64,000 nucleotides of DNA, from assembly GCF_018372875.1 (NCBI RefSeq), contig NZ_JAHAIF010000007.1, positions 1 to 64,000 of the forward strand, given 5' to 3'. The translations under genes and the position numbers were made by a program. The stretch comes from Clostridium sp. Lineage in GTDB: Bacteria > Bacillota > Clostridia > Clostridiales > Clostridiaceae. Shown piece after piece: positions 7,512 to 16,818 of the stretch. Numbering within the stretch: the stretch's first letter is position 1; the number at the start of each line of letters is the position of its first letter. The notes below the pieces were generated by a model that made no database searches, had not been told where the DNA came from, and saw nothing but the letters and a program-made list of their open reading frames with translations.

Positions 7512-8804
7512 CTATTGTGCTAATGTTTCTTCTGATAAAACTTCTTCACTCTTTAAAGCTTGTTTATCTAACACTTTGAAGAATGGGAAGTATACTAACA
7601 TACCTATAGCTATTAAGACAACTTGAAGAACCGCTACTTTCCACCCACCTGCAAGTACACCATTTACTAATATAGGCATACCAAAAGGAACTTGAACTCC
7701 ATTCAATCTTGGCACTATATTAGCTGCAATTGCTAAGTAAGCTACTAAAGTTTGAATTAACGGAACAGTTATAAATGGTATTGCCATAATTGGGTTTAAT
7801 ATTAAAGGCAACCCAAATACTATAGGCTCATTAATTGTAAAACATCCAGGTCCAACAGTTAATTTTGCAATTGCCTTATGTTGCTTAGCTTTTGAAAATA
7901 TAAGCATTACTAATATAAGAGATAAAGTACCACCAGCTCCTCCTATTCCTGCAAATAATCCATAGAAAGTTTTACCCATTATATTAGGTAAATCAGAATT
8001 TGCAACTCCTGCCATAACAGCTTCCATATTCATTGTATCCATTGGTAAGTATAAAGCACTTATAAAACTTCCTACAACTAAAGAACCATGTAGACCAAAT
8101 ACCCAAAGTATCATTTGAATTAATATAATAAATAATAATGACCATATTGATCCAGATAGATTTTGTAGTGGTGCTGCGATTATACCATATACAAAATCCG
8201 CAAAAGAACCATACTTAGTTAAAGAGAATCCAAAAGCAACAAATACAAATAAGAACCCTACTATAATCGCCGGAAACAGACCTGCAAAAGTATTTGACAC
8301 TACAGGTGGTACACTCTCTGGCATTTTAATTATTATTTTCTTATCAAGGAATAAGCAATATAATCTACCTGCAATTAAAGCTACTATCATAGCTCCAAAT
8401 AATCCCTTAGCACCAAGCCAACCAATATCTAAATAGCTACCAGTTTCAAAGTTAGCTAATGGAGTAATAATTAAGAAACAGAATGCTGATATACATCCAG
8501 CACCTATAGCTTTTTGCCCTAAGTTTTCAGCTAAACAGTAAGCTACAGTAAAAGATGCATATAAAGCAATAAGACTAGTTGTTAGTGTTGACGCCGCCAT
8601 TAAATACGTTCTTATACCTGCATCAGTTAAAAATTGTTTCCATGCATCGATAGGTAATACAGCTAATAATAAAGCTATTGATCCAATCATTAATAAAGGC
8701 ATCAACATCATTAACCCATTTGATATTGCAGAAAGGTAATTGTTAGTTTTCACCTTTTCAGCAAATAGCATAACCTTGTCCATAATTTGTTCTTTGTCTT
8801 TCAT
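7512..8804 (-). CDS. PTS system lactose/cellobiose-family IIC component
   Basis: A 430-residue polytopic membrane permease with about ten hydrophobic segments. Family hallmarks are NNYLSAISNGLMMLMPLLMIGSI split near residue 20, GPGCFTINEPIVFGLPLILNP (substrate-binding loop with the conserved NEP) and PFGMPILVNGVLAGGW. It imports a beta-disaccharide or glycoside with concomitant phosphorylation, using IIA and IIB partners. No IIA or IIB gene lies in the window, so it must borrow them or they lie left of the window. It heads the permease-isomerase-hydrolase transcript, with a near-perfect promoter and operators upstream. Together with the nearby 6-phospho-beta-glucosidase it suggests uptake of a phosphorylated glucoside. 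Confidence 0.92.
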   Translation of the reverse strand: MKDKEQIMDKVMLFAEKVKTNNYLSAISNGLMMLMPLLMIGSIALLLAVLPIDAWKQFLTDAGIRTYLMAASTLTTSLIALYASFTVAYCLAENLGQKAIGAGCISAFCFLIITPLANFETGSYLDIGWLGAKGLFGAMIVALIAGRLYCLFLDKKIIIKMPESVPPVVSNTFAGLFPAIIVGFLFVFVAFGFSLTKYGSFADFVYGIIAAPLQNLSGSIWSLLFIILIQMILWVFGLHGSLVVGSFISALYLPMDTMNMEAVMAGVANSDLPNIMGKTFYGLFAGIGGAGGTLSLILVMLIFSKAKQHKAIAKLTVGPGCFTINEPIVFGLPLILNPIMAIPFITVPLIQTLVAYLAIAANIVPRLNGVQVPFGMPILVNGVLAGGWKVAVLQVVLIAIGMLVYFPFFKVLDKQALKSEEVLSEETLAQ

Positions 8805-8847
8805 CTTAACCCCTCCAAATTTATAAATTAGTTCTTCTAATTTTTTA

Positions 8848-9045
8848 ATTGATCAATTATTACAATACTAATTATAAATGGTATTTCTAAATTTGTAAAC
8901 CTTTTTACAAATAAATATTTACTAAATTTAAACTAAATTTTATTAAATTTGTGCTATTTTCTTTTATTATCCCCTTTCAACTGAAAAAAAACTACATTTT
9001 AGTGCTAACACAACCATTTCTATCAACTTAATATTTAGTAAATAC
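8848..9045 (-). promoter_or_regulatory. Promoter and operator region of the PTS permease operon
   Basis: This 327-base gap (8805-9131) has no gene. On the minus strand TTTACA (8899-8894), 17 bases and TATAAT (8876-8871) form a strong promoter. The repeated operator occurs at 8912-8930 (TAAATATTTACTAAATTTA), just upstream of the -35 box, and again at 9030-9045 (AATATTTAGTAAATAC). The perfect palindrome AATTGATCAATT (8848-8859) lies over the expected transcription start. Two spaced operators about 118 bases apart would allow looping by a LacI-type tetramer; that is inference. Confidence 0.7.
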
Positions 9046-9078
9046 TGTATAAACTTCCCTTATCTGTATTTGTATAAA

Positions 9079-9117
9079 AAAAAGAGTGCTATTCCCTTAT
9101 GTAATAACACTCTTTTT
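9079..9117 (-). terminator. Intrinsic terminator after the cytoplasmic esterase
   Basis: AAAAAGAGTG (9079-9088) pairs with CACTCTTTTT (9108-9117), with further pairing of TATT with AATA. T runs on both strands make it potentially bidirectional. Confidence 0.85.
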
Positions 9118-9131
9118 CTATAAAATATTTA

Positions 9132-9986
9132 TTAATCTATATAATCTGAAAGCCACTCCATACACAAATCAAACCAACGTATTACATGATTATTAAAATG
9201 ACTTTCCTTTCTAGCTGTTGTTCTATCACACAAAGCAAGTCCATGCTCACCCTTCTCAAAAATATGAAGTTCAAAAGGAACATTGTTTTCTCTTAAAGCT
9301 AGTGAATACTTAATTATTCCAGATACATCAACCAACACATCTTCAAATGTATGCCACATAAAAGTTGGTGGTACATCTTTACTTACTTTGTTTACTAAAT
9401 TAAATTTAATCAAATCCTCTTCAGTTGGGTTATCAACCCCAAAAAATCTTTCATTTTGGCTATATCTTAAGTCAAATATTTTGCTACCAAAACCCTTCTC
9501 CCCTGGTTCTGCAGGATTTGCTTCCATTGCTGTGTAACATAAAATAGATGCACATAACTTTAAATCCTCTAGGGTAACATCCGCTTTATCTGCAAGTTCT
9601 TGATTTACCATATTTACACTTAAATTTGCAGCTAAATGCCCACCTGCAGAGAAACCACATACTATAACTTTTTCAGTATCTACTAGCCACTTGTCTGCAT
9701 TTTCCTTTACTATCTTCATACATTTTGCAAGCTCTATTAAAGCATGTTCTGGTGTATTTTTATTTACATCTCCAGTAGTATACCAAAGTACAACACTATG
9801 CAATCCAACGCTATTAAATTTTAATGCTATTGGCTCTGCTTCTCTATCACTTGTAAATGCGTATCCTCCACCAGGACAAACAACCACTAATGGTCTTTTC
9901 TTACCAACATTATATTCTTGTGATTTATGAAGAATATATGTGTCTAAATAGGCAGTTTCATTAATTTTAATTCTCTCATTATTCAT
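9132..9986 (-). CDS. Alpha/beta-hydrolase, carbohydrate esterase-like (cytoplasmic)
   Basis: A 284-residue soluble serine esterase with no signal peptide. It shows the oxyanion segment VVCPGGGYAFTSDREAEPIA, the nucleophile elbow GFSAGGHLAAN, MWHTFEDVLVDV (likely acid) and FEKGEHGLAL (catalytic histidine). This pattern matches the COG0657 acetyl-xylan esterase/BD-FAE group. It presumably removes acetyl or other acyl groups from imported glycosides. It has its own promoter beside two copies of the island operator (10051-10077), shared with the divergent secreted esterase, which places both in the LacI regulon. The start has GGAGGAG 9 bases upstream. The acyl group and sugar cannot be read from sequence. 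Confidence 0.85.
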   Translation of the reverse strand: MNNERIKINETAYLDTYILHKSQEYNVGKKRPLVVVCPGGGYAFTSDREAEPIALKFNSVGLHSVVLWYTTGDVNKNTPEHALIELAKCMKIVKENADKWLVDTEKVIVCGFSAGGHLAANLSVNMVNQELADKADVTLEDLKLCASILCYTAMEANPAEPGEKGFGSKIFDLRYSQNERFFGVDNPTEEDLIKFNLVNKVSKDVPPTFMWHTFEDVLVDVSGIIKYSLALRENNVPFELHIFEKGEHGLALCDRTTARKESHFNNHVIRWFDLCMEWLSDYID

Positions 9987-10050
9987 TTTATACTCCTCCT
10001 AGCATAACGTATATTAATATATTATCACTATTACAATCGCAAAGACAATA

Positions 10051-10077
10051 TATATTTACTAAATATTTTCTAAATAT
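10051..10077. promoter_or_regulatory. Double operator between divergent esterase genes
   Basis: ATATATTTACTAAATATTTT holds the exact core TATTTACTAAATA, overlapped by a second, one-mismatch copy TATTTTCTAAATA. It lies between the cytoplasmic esterase (leftward) and the secreted esterase (rightward), next to a TTGTCT/GATAAT promoter for the former, and could control both. Confidence 0.65.
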
Positions 10078-10145
10078 AACTAAATTTTGTGCGAATTTAT
10101 ATATATATTTATTTACTTATTTTTTATTTTATGGTAATATTTAAA

Positions 10146-10160
10146 ATGTAATCGATTATA
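10146..10160 (+). promoter_or_regulatory. cre-like site (CcpA) upstream of the secreted esterase
   Basis: ATGTAATCGATTATA matches the catabolite-responsive consensus WTGNAANCGNWNNCW at every fixed base except position 14. It lies 54 bases before the start codon, suggesting glucose repression. One mismatch in AT-rich DNA leaves doubt. Confidence 0.45.
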
Positions 10161-10213
10161 AAGAATTCCTATATAGGAAACTAATTTATTTTAGAGTTTT
10201 AGGAGGGTAATTT

Positions 10214-11698
10214 ATGAAAAAAAAATTATTTGTATGTATTTTTTCTATCCTTTTAGTTTTTTCATCCCTATCTCACGTTAGTGCTAAAGATAGTATTCAG
10301 GCATCCGGCACTTATAGTATGACAGTAGATGTATTTGATTGGGGTCCAAATGTTACTAAAATAATAGTATCTCTGGATACTCCTATTAATGAGATAGATA
10401 AATCAAAACTTAATATAAAAGAAAGTAAACAGGCAATGGATTCTACAACGATGACAGAGGGTGTATACGAATTTGATCGTAAAATTTCCGATGCATACTT
10501 AAGTGATGAAAAAGGAAATATGGTAGAGACTTCATCAAAATACTTTACTATAGAAATGGACCTACATCCTTCAAATGGCAGTATATTATACTATGATAAA
10601 TCTACTGGACATAATATTTGGGCAGATCCATACGACTTTATTATAGATCTTAAAGAAGGTGAAGTATTAGAAAGTGGGAAAAATATTGTAGATAAACTTA
10701 ATATTAATAAAACTGCAGTTAAAAAAATTTTTCCAAAAGCAAGCTTATTTAAAGAAAGTGCCTTTACTTATGGTGATGTAGAGCTAAAATATGGGGCTTA
10801 TTCACCTCAAGACGATTCCAATAAAAATCCATTAATAATATGGTTACATGGAGCTGGAGAAGGAGGAACTGATACAACAGTAAATACATTAGGAAATAAT
10901 GTTCCATCTTTAGCTGGGAATAAAATACAAAATTTCTTTAATGGTGCTTATATACTAGCGCCTCAAACTTCAACAATGTGGATGGATGATGGAACAGGAA
11001 ACTATACAAAAGATGGGACAAGCATGTATACAGAACCATTAATGAAATTGATAGAAAACTATGTTAATAATAACCCAGATATAGATACTAACAGAATATA
11101 CATCGGCGGATGTTCTAATGGCGGTTATATGACAATGGATATTATTTTTAATTATCCAACTTATTTTGCGGGTGCATTCCCAATTTGTGAAGCTTATAGT
11201 AATGAATGGATTACTGATGATATGTTAAACTCAATAAAGAACATTCCAATTTGGTTTACACATGCTGCTAACGACCCAATAGTAAATCCAGAAACAACTA
11301 CACTTCCTACTTACGATAGACTAATTCAATTCGGAGCAAAAAACGTACACTTATCATACTTTGATGATGTTCACGATACAAGTGGTTTATATAAAGGGGA
11401 AGACGAATTACCATATCAGTATAACGGACATTTTACTTGGATATATGCATTAAATAACGAATGTATCGATAACAATGTATCAATATTTGAATGGCTTTCA
11501 AAACAAACTAAAGAAGTGCCCCAAGTAACTCCCAGCACCCCGGACTTAGAAACTCCTGGCGAATCTCAAGAAAATAATAATACAATTCCTAAAACAGGAG
11601 ATAAAAGTAACTTAATCATTTTATTCTCATTAATAATTATATCTAGCCTATATATATACTCTTATTTAAATGAAAATTCAGATAGAAATAAAATTTAA
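10214..11698 (+). CDS. Secreted, cell-wall-anchored carbohydrate esterase
   Basis: A 494-residue surface enzyme. It has a signal peptide (hydrophobic 5-20, cleavage near VSA-KD) and an Ig-like N-terminal domain (about 27-150, EstA-type). A feruloyl/PHB-depolymerase-like alpha/beta-hydrolase domain follows (about 175-430): IIWLHGAGEGGTD (oxyanion), YIGGCSNGGYMTMD (nucleophile Ser in GxSxG), HAANDPIV (acid) and YNGHFTWIYAL or DDVHDTSG (histidine). A proline-rich linker leads to the sortase signal IPKTG, a hydrophobic helix and a charged tail (ENSDRNKI). Isoleucine replaces the first leucine of LPXTG, which is tolerated in clostridia. It has AGGAGGG 8 bases before ATG. It probably strips ester groups from plant glycans outside the cell, feeding the adjacent uptake genes. 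Substrate is inferred. Confidence 0.87.
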   Translation: MKKKLFVCIFSILLVFSSLSHVSAKDSIQASGTYSMTVDVFDWGPNVTKIIVSLDTPINEIDKSKLNIKESKQAMDSTTMTEGVYEFDRKISDAYLSDEKGNMVETSSKYFTIEMDLHPSNGSILYYDKSTGHNIWADPYDFIIDLKEGEVLESGKNIVDKLNINKTAVKKIFPKASLFKESAFTYGDVELKYGAYSPQDDSNKNPLIIWLHGAGEGGTDTTVNTLGNNVPSLAGNKIQNFFNGAYILAPQTSTMWMDDGTGNYTKDGTSMYTEPLMKLIENYVNNNPDIDTNRIYIGGCSNGGYMTMDIIFNYPTYFAGAFPICEAYSNEWITDDMLNSIKNIPIWFTHAANDPIVNPETTTLPTYDRLIQFGAKNVHLSYFDDVHDTSGLYKGEDELPYQYNGHFTWIYALNNECIDNNVSIFEWLSKQTKEVPQVTPSTPDLETPGESQENNNTIPKTGDKSNLIILFSLIIISSLYIYSYLNENSDRNKI

Positions 11699-11713
11699 AC
11701 CAAATCTTTAATC

Positions 11714-11740
11714 AAGGTGTCGATATATTCGACACCTTTT
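11714..11740. terminator. Bidirectional terminator between convergent genes
   Basis: AAGGTGTCGA (11714-11723) pairs with TCGACACCTT (11729-11738), followed by TT on the plus strand. It sits between the end of the secreted esterase and the end of the RpiR regulator. Confidence 0.8.
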
Positions 11741-11741
11741 A

Positions 11742-12470
11742 CTATTTATAATTTGCACATAATGTATTTAAAATATATAACAAGGAATACATCCCTTCCC
11801 CATAGAAGGAATTCTCCCCACATAGAAGTATTAAATCAAAATACTTAGTAAATTCATTTTCCGTATTTTCTGTAATAAGAATAGTTTTACCCTTCATTTC
11901 AGATACCATTTTCAGATTTTCTTCAATTGTAAAATAATTTCCCTTGAATGAAATAAAAATAGCTAAATCATTGTTAGTTAAAGTTTTCGCTTCCTTTTCA
12001 ACAGAACTTGTAGGAAAAACTTCAACATATTTTCCTTTCATCATCATTCTACATTGAAATTCTAATGTTATAGCTAGGTTATTTTCAAAACCAAAAATAA
12101 TAACTCTTTTAGCATCCTTTATAAGCTTAATTGATTTCTCTATAATATCATTAGATAAATTATTCCTTGTAACCATTAGTCCATTTATTATCTTTTCATA
12201 ATAACCTTCCTGACTAAAAGCCTCATATTTGTAAACTTCATTAGGCATTTCTAGAATTGCCTTTACATTTGTGAAATTCTTTAACCCAATTTCTCTAAAA
12301 AATCTTGTTGCTGTTGAAGGTGAACAAGCACATAATTCCGAAAACTTCTCTAAATTCATATCCTTTACTTTATCTATATTATTAATAAGTTTCTTTGCAA
12401 TAATGATATTAGTATCATTATCTGAATGTTCCCTAATATATTGAAATAATACCATTAAAATATATTCCAT
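11742..12470 (-). CDS. MurR/RpiR-family transcriptional regulator
   Basis: A 242-residue regulator with an N-terminal RpiR helix-turn-helix (about 1-75: MNLEKFSELCACSPSTATRF, FFREIGLKNFTNVKAIL) and a C-terminal SIS sugar-phosphate-binding domain (about 95-230: RVIIFGFENNLAITLEFQCR, NNDLAIFISFKGNYFTIEEN). It lies 85 bases after the 6-phospho-beta-glucosidase on the same strand, and such pairs usually mean control of the glucosidase by a phosphosugar. The longer frame starts at 12503, but GGAGG is correctly placed only for the ATG at 12470. The inverted repeats at 14060-14107 are its likely operators. Confidence 0.88.
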   Translation of the reverse strand: MEYILMVLFQYIREHSDNDTNIIIAKKLINNIDKVKDMNLEKFSELCACSPSTATRFFREIGLKNFTNVKAILEMPNEVYKYEAFSQEGYYEKIINGLMVTRNNLSNDIIEKSIKLIKDAKRVIIFGFENNLAITLEFQCRMMMKGKYVEVFPTSSVEKEAKTLTNNDLAIFISFKGNYFTIEENLKMVSEMKGKTILITENTENEFTKYFDLILLCGENSFYGEGMYSLLYILNTLCANYK

Positions 12471-12555
12471 AAAAAATAATCCTCCAATAAATTCTTTTGA
12501 CATTATATCATCTAAACATCAAAAAAACAATTGAAGGACTATTGCAATATATCTT

Positions 12556-14107
<1,552 letters not shown>

Positions 14108-14115
14108 TGTACTTT

Positions 14116-14205
14116 TTATATTGGAGAATTACAGTATTCACATCTTCCTACACTACCCTTAACTATATTTCTAGCACCACAACACTTACAAATATTGAAT
14201 TTATT
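14116..14205 (-). pseudogene. Remnant of a zinc-ribbon protein C-terminus
   Basis: Between an in-frame TAG (14206-14208) and a TAA (14116-14118) the minus strand encodes about 29 residues reading ICKCCGARNIVKGSVGRCEY then CNSPI. This has the spacing of a C-terminal zinc ribbon (CxCCGA...GxCEYC.SP). There is no start codon and no ribosome binding site, so it looks like the tail of a lost gene. It is too short for a firm family call. Confidence 0.45.
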
Positions 14206-14344
14206 CTATAACTATCTTTATACATATTCATTCTATCATGCCCTTTTTCAATATAATCACTTAATCTTTCTTCTATTGTATATATACTACATAACCAATA
14301 ATGATATACTTAATATATACAGCTTTTTTAATAAGGGGGACTTT

Positions 14345-15217
14345 ATGACACATGTATTTATTGTAAATCCATTTGCTGGTGGAGGAAAAAGTTTAAAAAT
14401 ACTAAATAAAATAAAAGAAGTATGCAATAAAGAAAATATAGACTACATTGTAAGGTTTACCAAAGCTCCTAATGATGCCACAAAAATAGCAAGAGAATAT
14501 GAAAACTTAGGAGGTATAATCTATAGTGTTGGTGGAGATGGTACTATGAATGAAGTATTAAATGGTATTGTTGGCTCTAAGAATCTTTTTGGGATTCTTC
14601 CAGCTGGTAGTGGAAATGATTTTCATAGAGTACTTATGGCTATGGATGAGATTTCTCCAACTATTGATATAGGAAAAATTAATGATAGATATTTTATAAA
14701 TATAGCTTGTATTGGAATTGATGCTGATGTTGCTAACAATGTAACCTTAATGAAAAAGACTAAAATTCCACCATCTCAAATTTATAACATTAGTATTCTT
14801 TATACTTTCTTTAAGTATAAATATAAGAATCTTGAGTTTAACTTAAATAACTCTCAAATAAAGGACAAGTTCACCTTGCTAGCCATATGTAATGGAAAAT
14901 ATTATGGTGGAGGTTACAAGATTGCCCCAAATGCAGAACTTAGTGATGGTCTTTTTGATATTTATTTTGCTAAAAAAATATCAAAATTAAGAATTCCTAG
15001 TCTTTTCTTAAAACTAATTAAAGGTAGCCATGAAAAATCACCAATTATACATAAAGGAAAAAGTGATTCATTAATAATAAAAACTAATGAAGATATTGTA
15101 TGTAATGTTGATGGAGAACAATTAATAGATAGAAAATTTAATGTTCAAATTATACAAAATGCAATAACACTTTACAATAATAAGGAACTTACAGAACAAT
15201 TTTTACAGGTAAATTAA
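14345..15217 (+). CDS. Diacylglycerol/lipid kinase family protein (YegS/BmrU-like)
   Basis: A 290-residue ATP-dependent lipid kinase, peripheral to the membrane. The N-terminal DAGK catalytic domain shows VFIVNPFAGGGKS (nucleotide site), YSVGGDGTMNEVLNGI (the GGDGT motif) and GILPAGSGNDFHRV. The C-terminal beta domain has CNGKYYGGGYKIAPNAELSD and the metal-binding aspartates of DGLFDIYFA. An open frame extends upstream to 14102, but the ATG at 14345 has AAGGGGG 8 bases before it and begins the conserved domain. The gene stands alone and is followed by a dispersed repeat and a terminator. The lipid substrate is unknown. Confidence 0.92.
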   Translation: MTHVFIVNPFAGGGKSLKILNKIKEVCNKENIDYIVRFTKAPNDATKIAREYENLGGIIYSVGGDGTMNEVLNGIVGSKNLFGILPAGSGNDFHRVLMAMDEISPTIDIGKINDRYFINIACIGIDADVANNVTLMKKTKIPPSQIYNISILYTFFKYKYKNLEFNLNNSQIKDKFTLLAICNGKYYGGGYKIAPNAELSDGLFDIYFAKKISKLRIPSLFLKLIKGSHEKSPIIHKGKSDSLIIKTNEDIVCNVDGEQLIDRKFNVQIIQNAITLYNNKELTEQFLQVN

Positions 15218-15224
15218 AAATGTA

Positions 15225-15307
15225 GAATAGATACTTACTTTTCTCGTTCCGTCGCAGGCTCCAAGTCACAGAAAAATAAATATCTATTCCCTTTGTACTA
15301 AAGGTAA
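15225..15307. repeat. Dispersed hairpin repeat, copy 1 (most complete)
   Basis: A 20-base arm (15225-15244, starting GAATAGATA) is the inverse of 15270-15289 with two mismatches. Between them is GTTCCGTCGCAGGCTCCAAG, also found at 55401-55427. After the right arm comes TATTCCCTTTGTACTAAAGG, found again at 42207-42231. Sharing parts with two other intergenic sites marks it as a small repeated element, probably a REP or MITE-like unit. Confidence 0.7.
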
Positions 15308-15308
15308 A

Positions 15309-15345
15309 AAAGATAGAGAAATTGCTTTGCAATTTCTCTATCTTT
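15309..15345. terminator. Bidirectional terminator, 17-bp perfect stem
   Basis: AAAGATAGAGAAATTGC (15309-15325) pairs exactly with 15329-15345 around a TTT loop. It separates the convergent lipid kinase and the small gene at 15363-15503. Confidence 0.88.
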
Positions 15346-15362
15346 AAACCTTATTACCCTAA

Positions 15363-15503
15363 TTAATATCCTAAAGTATCCTCATATTCTCTTAATATAG
15401 TAGCTTGATCCTTTAACCCTTCATCTGCTACTCCTTGACTTTGTAGCTCTTCCTTTACTTCACCATTTAATACTTGTTCATTTAACTTTTCATTTTTCTT
15501 CAT
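15363..15503 (-). CDS. Small conserved-looking acidic protein, 46 residues, function unknown
   Basis: This frame starts at ATG 15503 with GGAGGGA 8 bases upstream and ends with TAA at 15363. The product begins MKKNEKLNEQVLNGEVKEEL and ends in EYEDTLGY. It is very hydrophilic, with no membrane segment or cysteine, and is probably helical. The ribosome binding site, codon use and isolated position with a terminator after it support a real gene. I do not recognise the family; a small spore or stress protein is conceivable. Confidence 0.6.
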   Translation of the reverse strand: MKKNEKLNEQVLNGEVKEELQSQGVADEGLKDQATILREYEDTLGY

Positions 15504-15725
15504 ATTATGTCCCTCCCATATTTATGATAACGTTTTCTCTTGCCCTCAACTTAATTTTATCATCATTTTAAAAACCTAGCAACAAGAGAATTTTTTTCTT
15601 AATTATTTATTAATAGGATTAACCAATGAAGAAAAAATTATTAATTATTATTACTTAACTAAATGAAAAAATACTAGCCACATCAGTTTGAGATAAAGGG
15701 ATAATTAAATATAATTTGATAACTC

Positions 15726-16121
15726 TTAAGGTGTTATTTTTTCAAAAGTATTAGAATCAACCTTATATCTAGAGTAAAGTGTAGCATTATCCATAGGACC
15801 TATAATTTTATCATTACATATAACCCAATAGTTTGTTTTAGTGCCATCTCTAGGTGTTTGTTTTAAATAGATATTATATCCACTTATTTTATATGAATTA
15901 ATATATTCAGAAATAACTACTTCTGAAGTTTCCTTTGTAATTACTTTATATTCTTTTGCAGAGGTATTAGTTAGTACATAATAAGAATTTAGTGTAATTG
16001 ACTTGTCAAAGTTAGCTACTCTATTCAGAGTAACTGATATCATATATTTAACCGCTAAAAATCCTAATATAAAAATGAAGCTTATTATGAAAAATAAGTA
16101 TTTTCTATTAAAGTGTTTCAT
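15726..16121 (-). CDS. Membrane-anchored protein of unknown function
   Basis: A 131-residue protein with one N-terminal membrane segment (about 9-29, FFIISFIFILGFLAVKYMI) and an extracytoplasmic domain rich in beta-prone residues, with YYVLTNTSAKEYKVITKETS and YWVICNDKIIGPMDN. It starts 10 bases after the ABC permease and shares its operon with the two-component system, so it may be an accessory of that exporter. I recognise no family. Confidence 0.7.
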   Translation of the reverse strand: MKHFNRKYLFFIISFIFILGFLAVKYMISVTLNRVANFDKSITLNSYYVLTNTSAKEYKVITKETSEVVISEYINSYKISGYNIYLKQTPRDGTKTNYWVICNDKIIGPMDNATLYSRYKVDSNTFEKITP

Positions 16122-16131
16122 ATTTATCCTC

Positions 16132-16818
16132 CTATATATCTATCTCATTAAGATTTTTAGCAACATATATGTAAGATAAAATTCCTATGATAAATACAAT
16201 AATTGGAAAAATAGTATTTAAAGTGCTTCTTGTTCCAAGCCTATCAGCATAACTTTTTCCAGATACTAAAAGAATAACTAATACAGTTAACAATGTGGAC
16301 TTGCTCTTATATAATATAAATGTAGCTAAAAGCACAAAGCCTATAGCTGATATTATCCCCATAAAGCAAATAATTGGCCTGCTTATAATATAATTGTATC
16401 CTAAGCCTACATAAAAACTAAACACCTTATTACTTACTAAGAATAAAATTAGTTGCAATCCTAAGGTAAATATTATACTTAAAACAACAAAAGCTATAAC
16501 AGTACAAACCTTAGCTAATAATATTCTTCCTCTAGCTTGAGGATATAAAAATAGAGTTTTTACTGTGCCATCATTAAATTCATCCCCTACTAAGTTACCC
16601 ACTAGTATTGCACCATAAACAGAAAATATAACTACTGTTACCTGTACAATTTGTTCTATATGATAATAGATCACATTTTCCTGGGAAACATCCTTAAAAC
16701 CAACTAATATAGCAGTAATTGTTGATGCAATAAATATAGCAATATTGGCTAAAACCACTCCAAAAATATCACTCTTCATTTTGTTCTTCTTAAATTCTAT
16801 CTTCATTAAATTAAACAT
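16132..16818 (-). CDS. ABC-2 type transporter permease
   Basis: A 228-residue integral membrane protein with six predicted helices. Residues about 75-95 hold VGNLVGDEFNDGTVKTLFLYP, the amphipathic coupling segment typical of ABC-2 permeases of the bacteriocin-immunity type. It begins directly at the end of the ATPase gene, with AAGGGGG upstream inside that gene, so the two are translationally linked. Together they form an exporter or self-protection pump for a peptide or lipid-targeting antibiotic; the substrate is unknown. Confidence 0.88.
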   Translation of the reverse strand: MFNLMKIEFKKNKMKSDIFGVVLANIAIFIASTITAILVGFKDVSQENVIYYHIEQIVQVTVVIFSVYGAILVGNLVGDEFNDGTVKTLFLYPQARGRILLAKVCTVIAFVVLSIIFTLGLQLILFLVSNKVFSFYVGLGYNYIISRPIICFMGIISAIGFVLLATFILYKSKSTLLTVLVILLVSGKSYADRLGTRSTLNTIFPIIVFIIGILSYIYVAKNLNEIDI

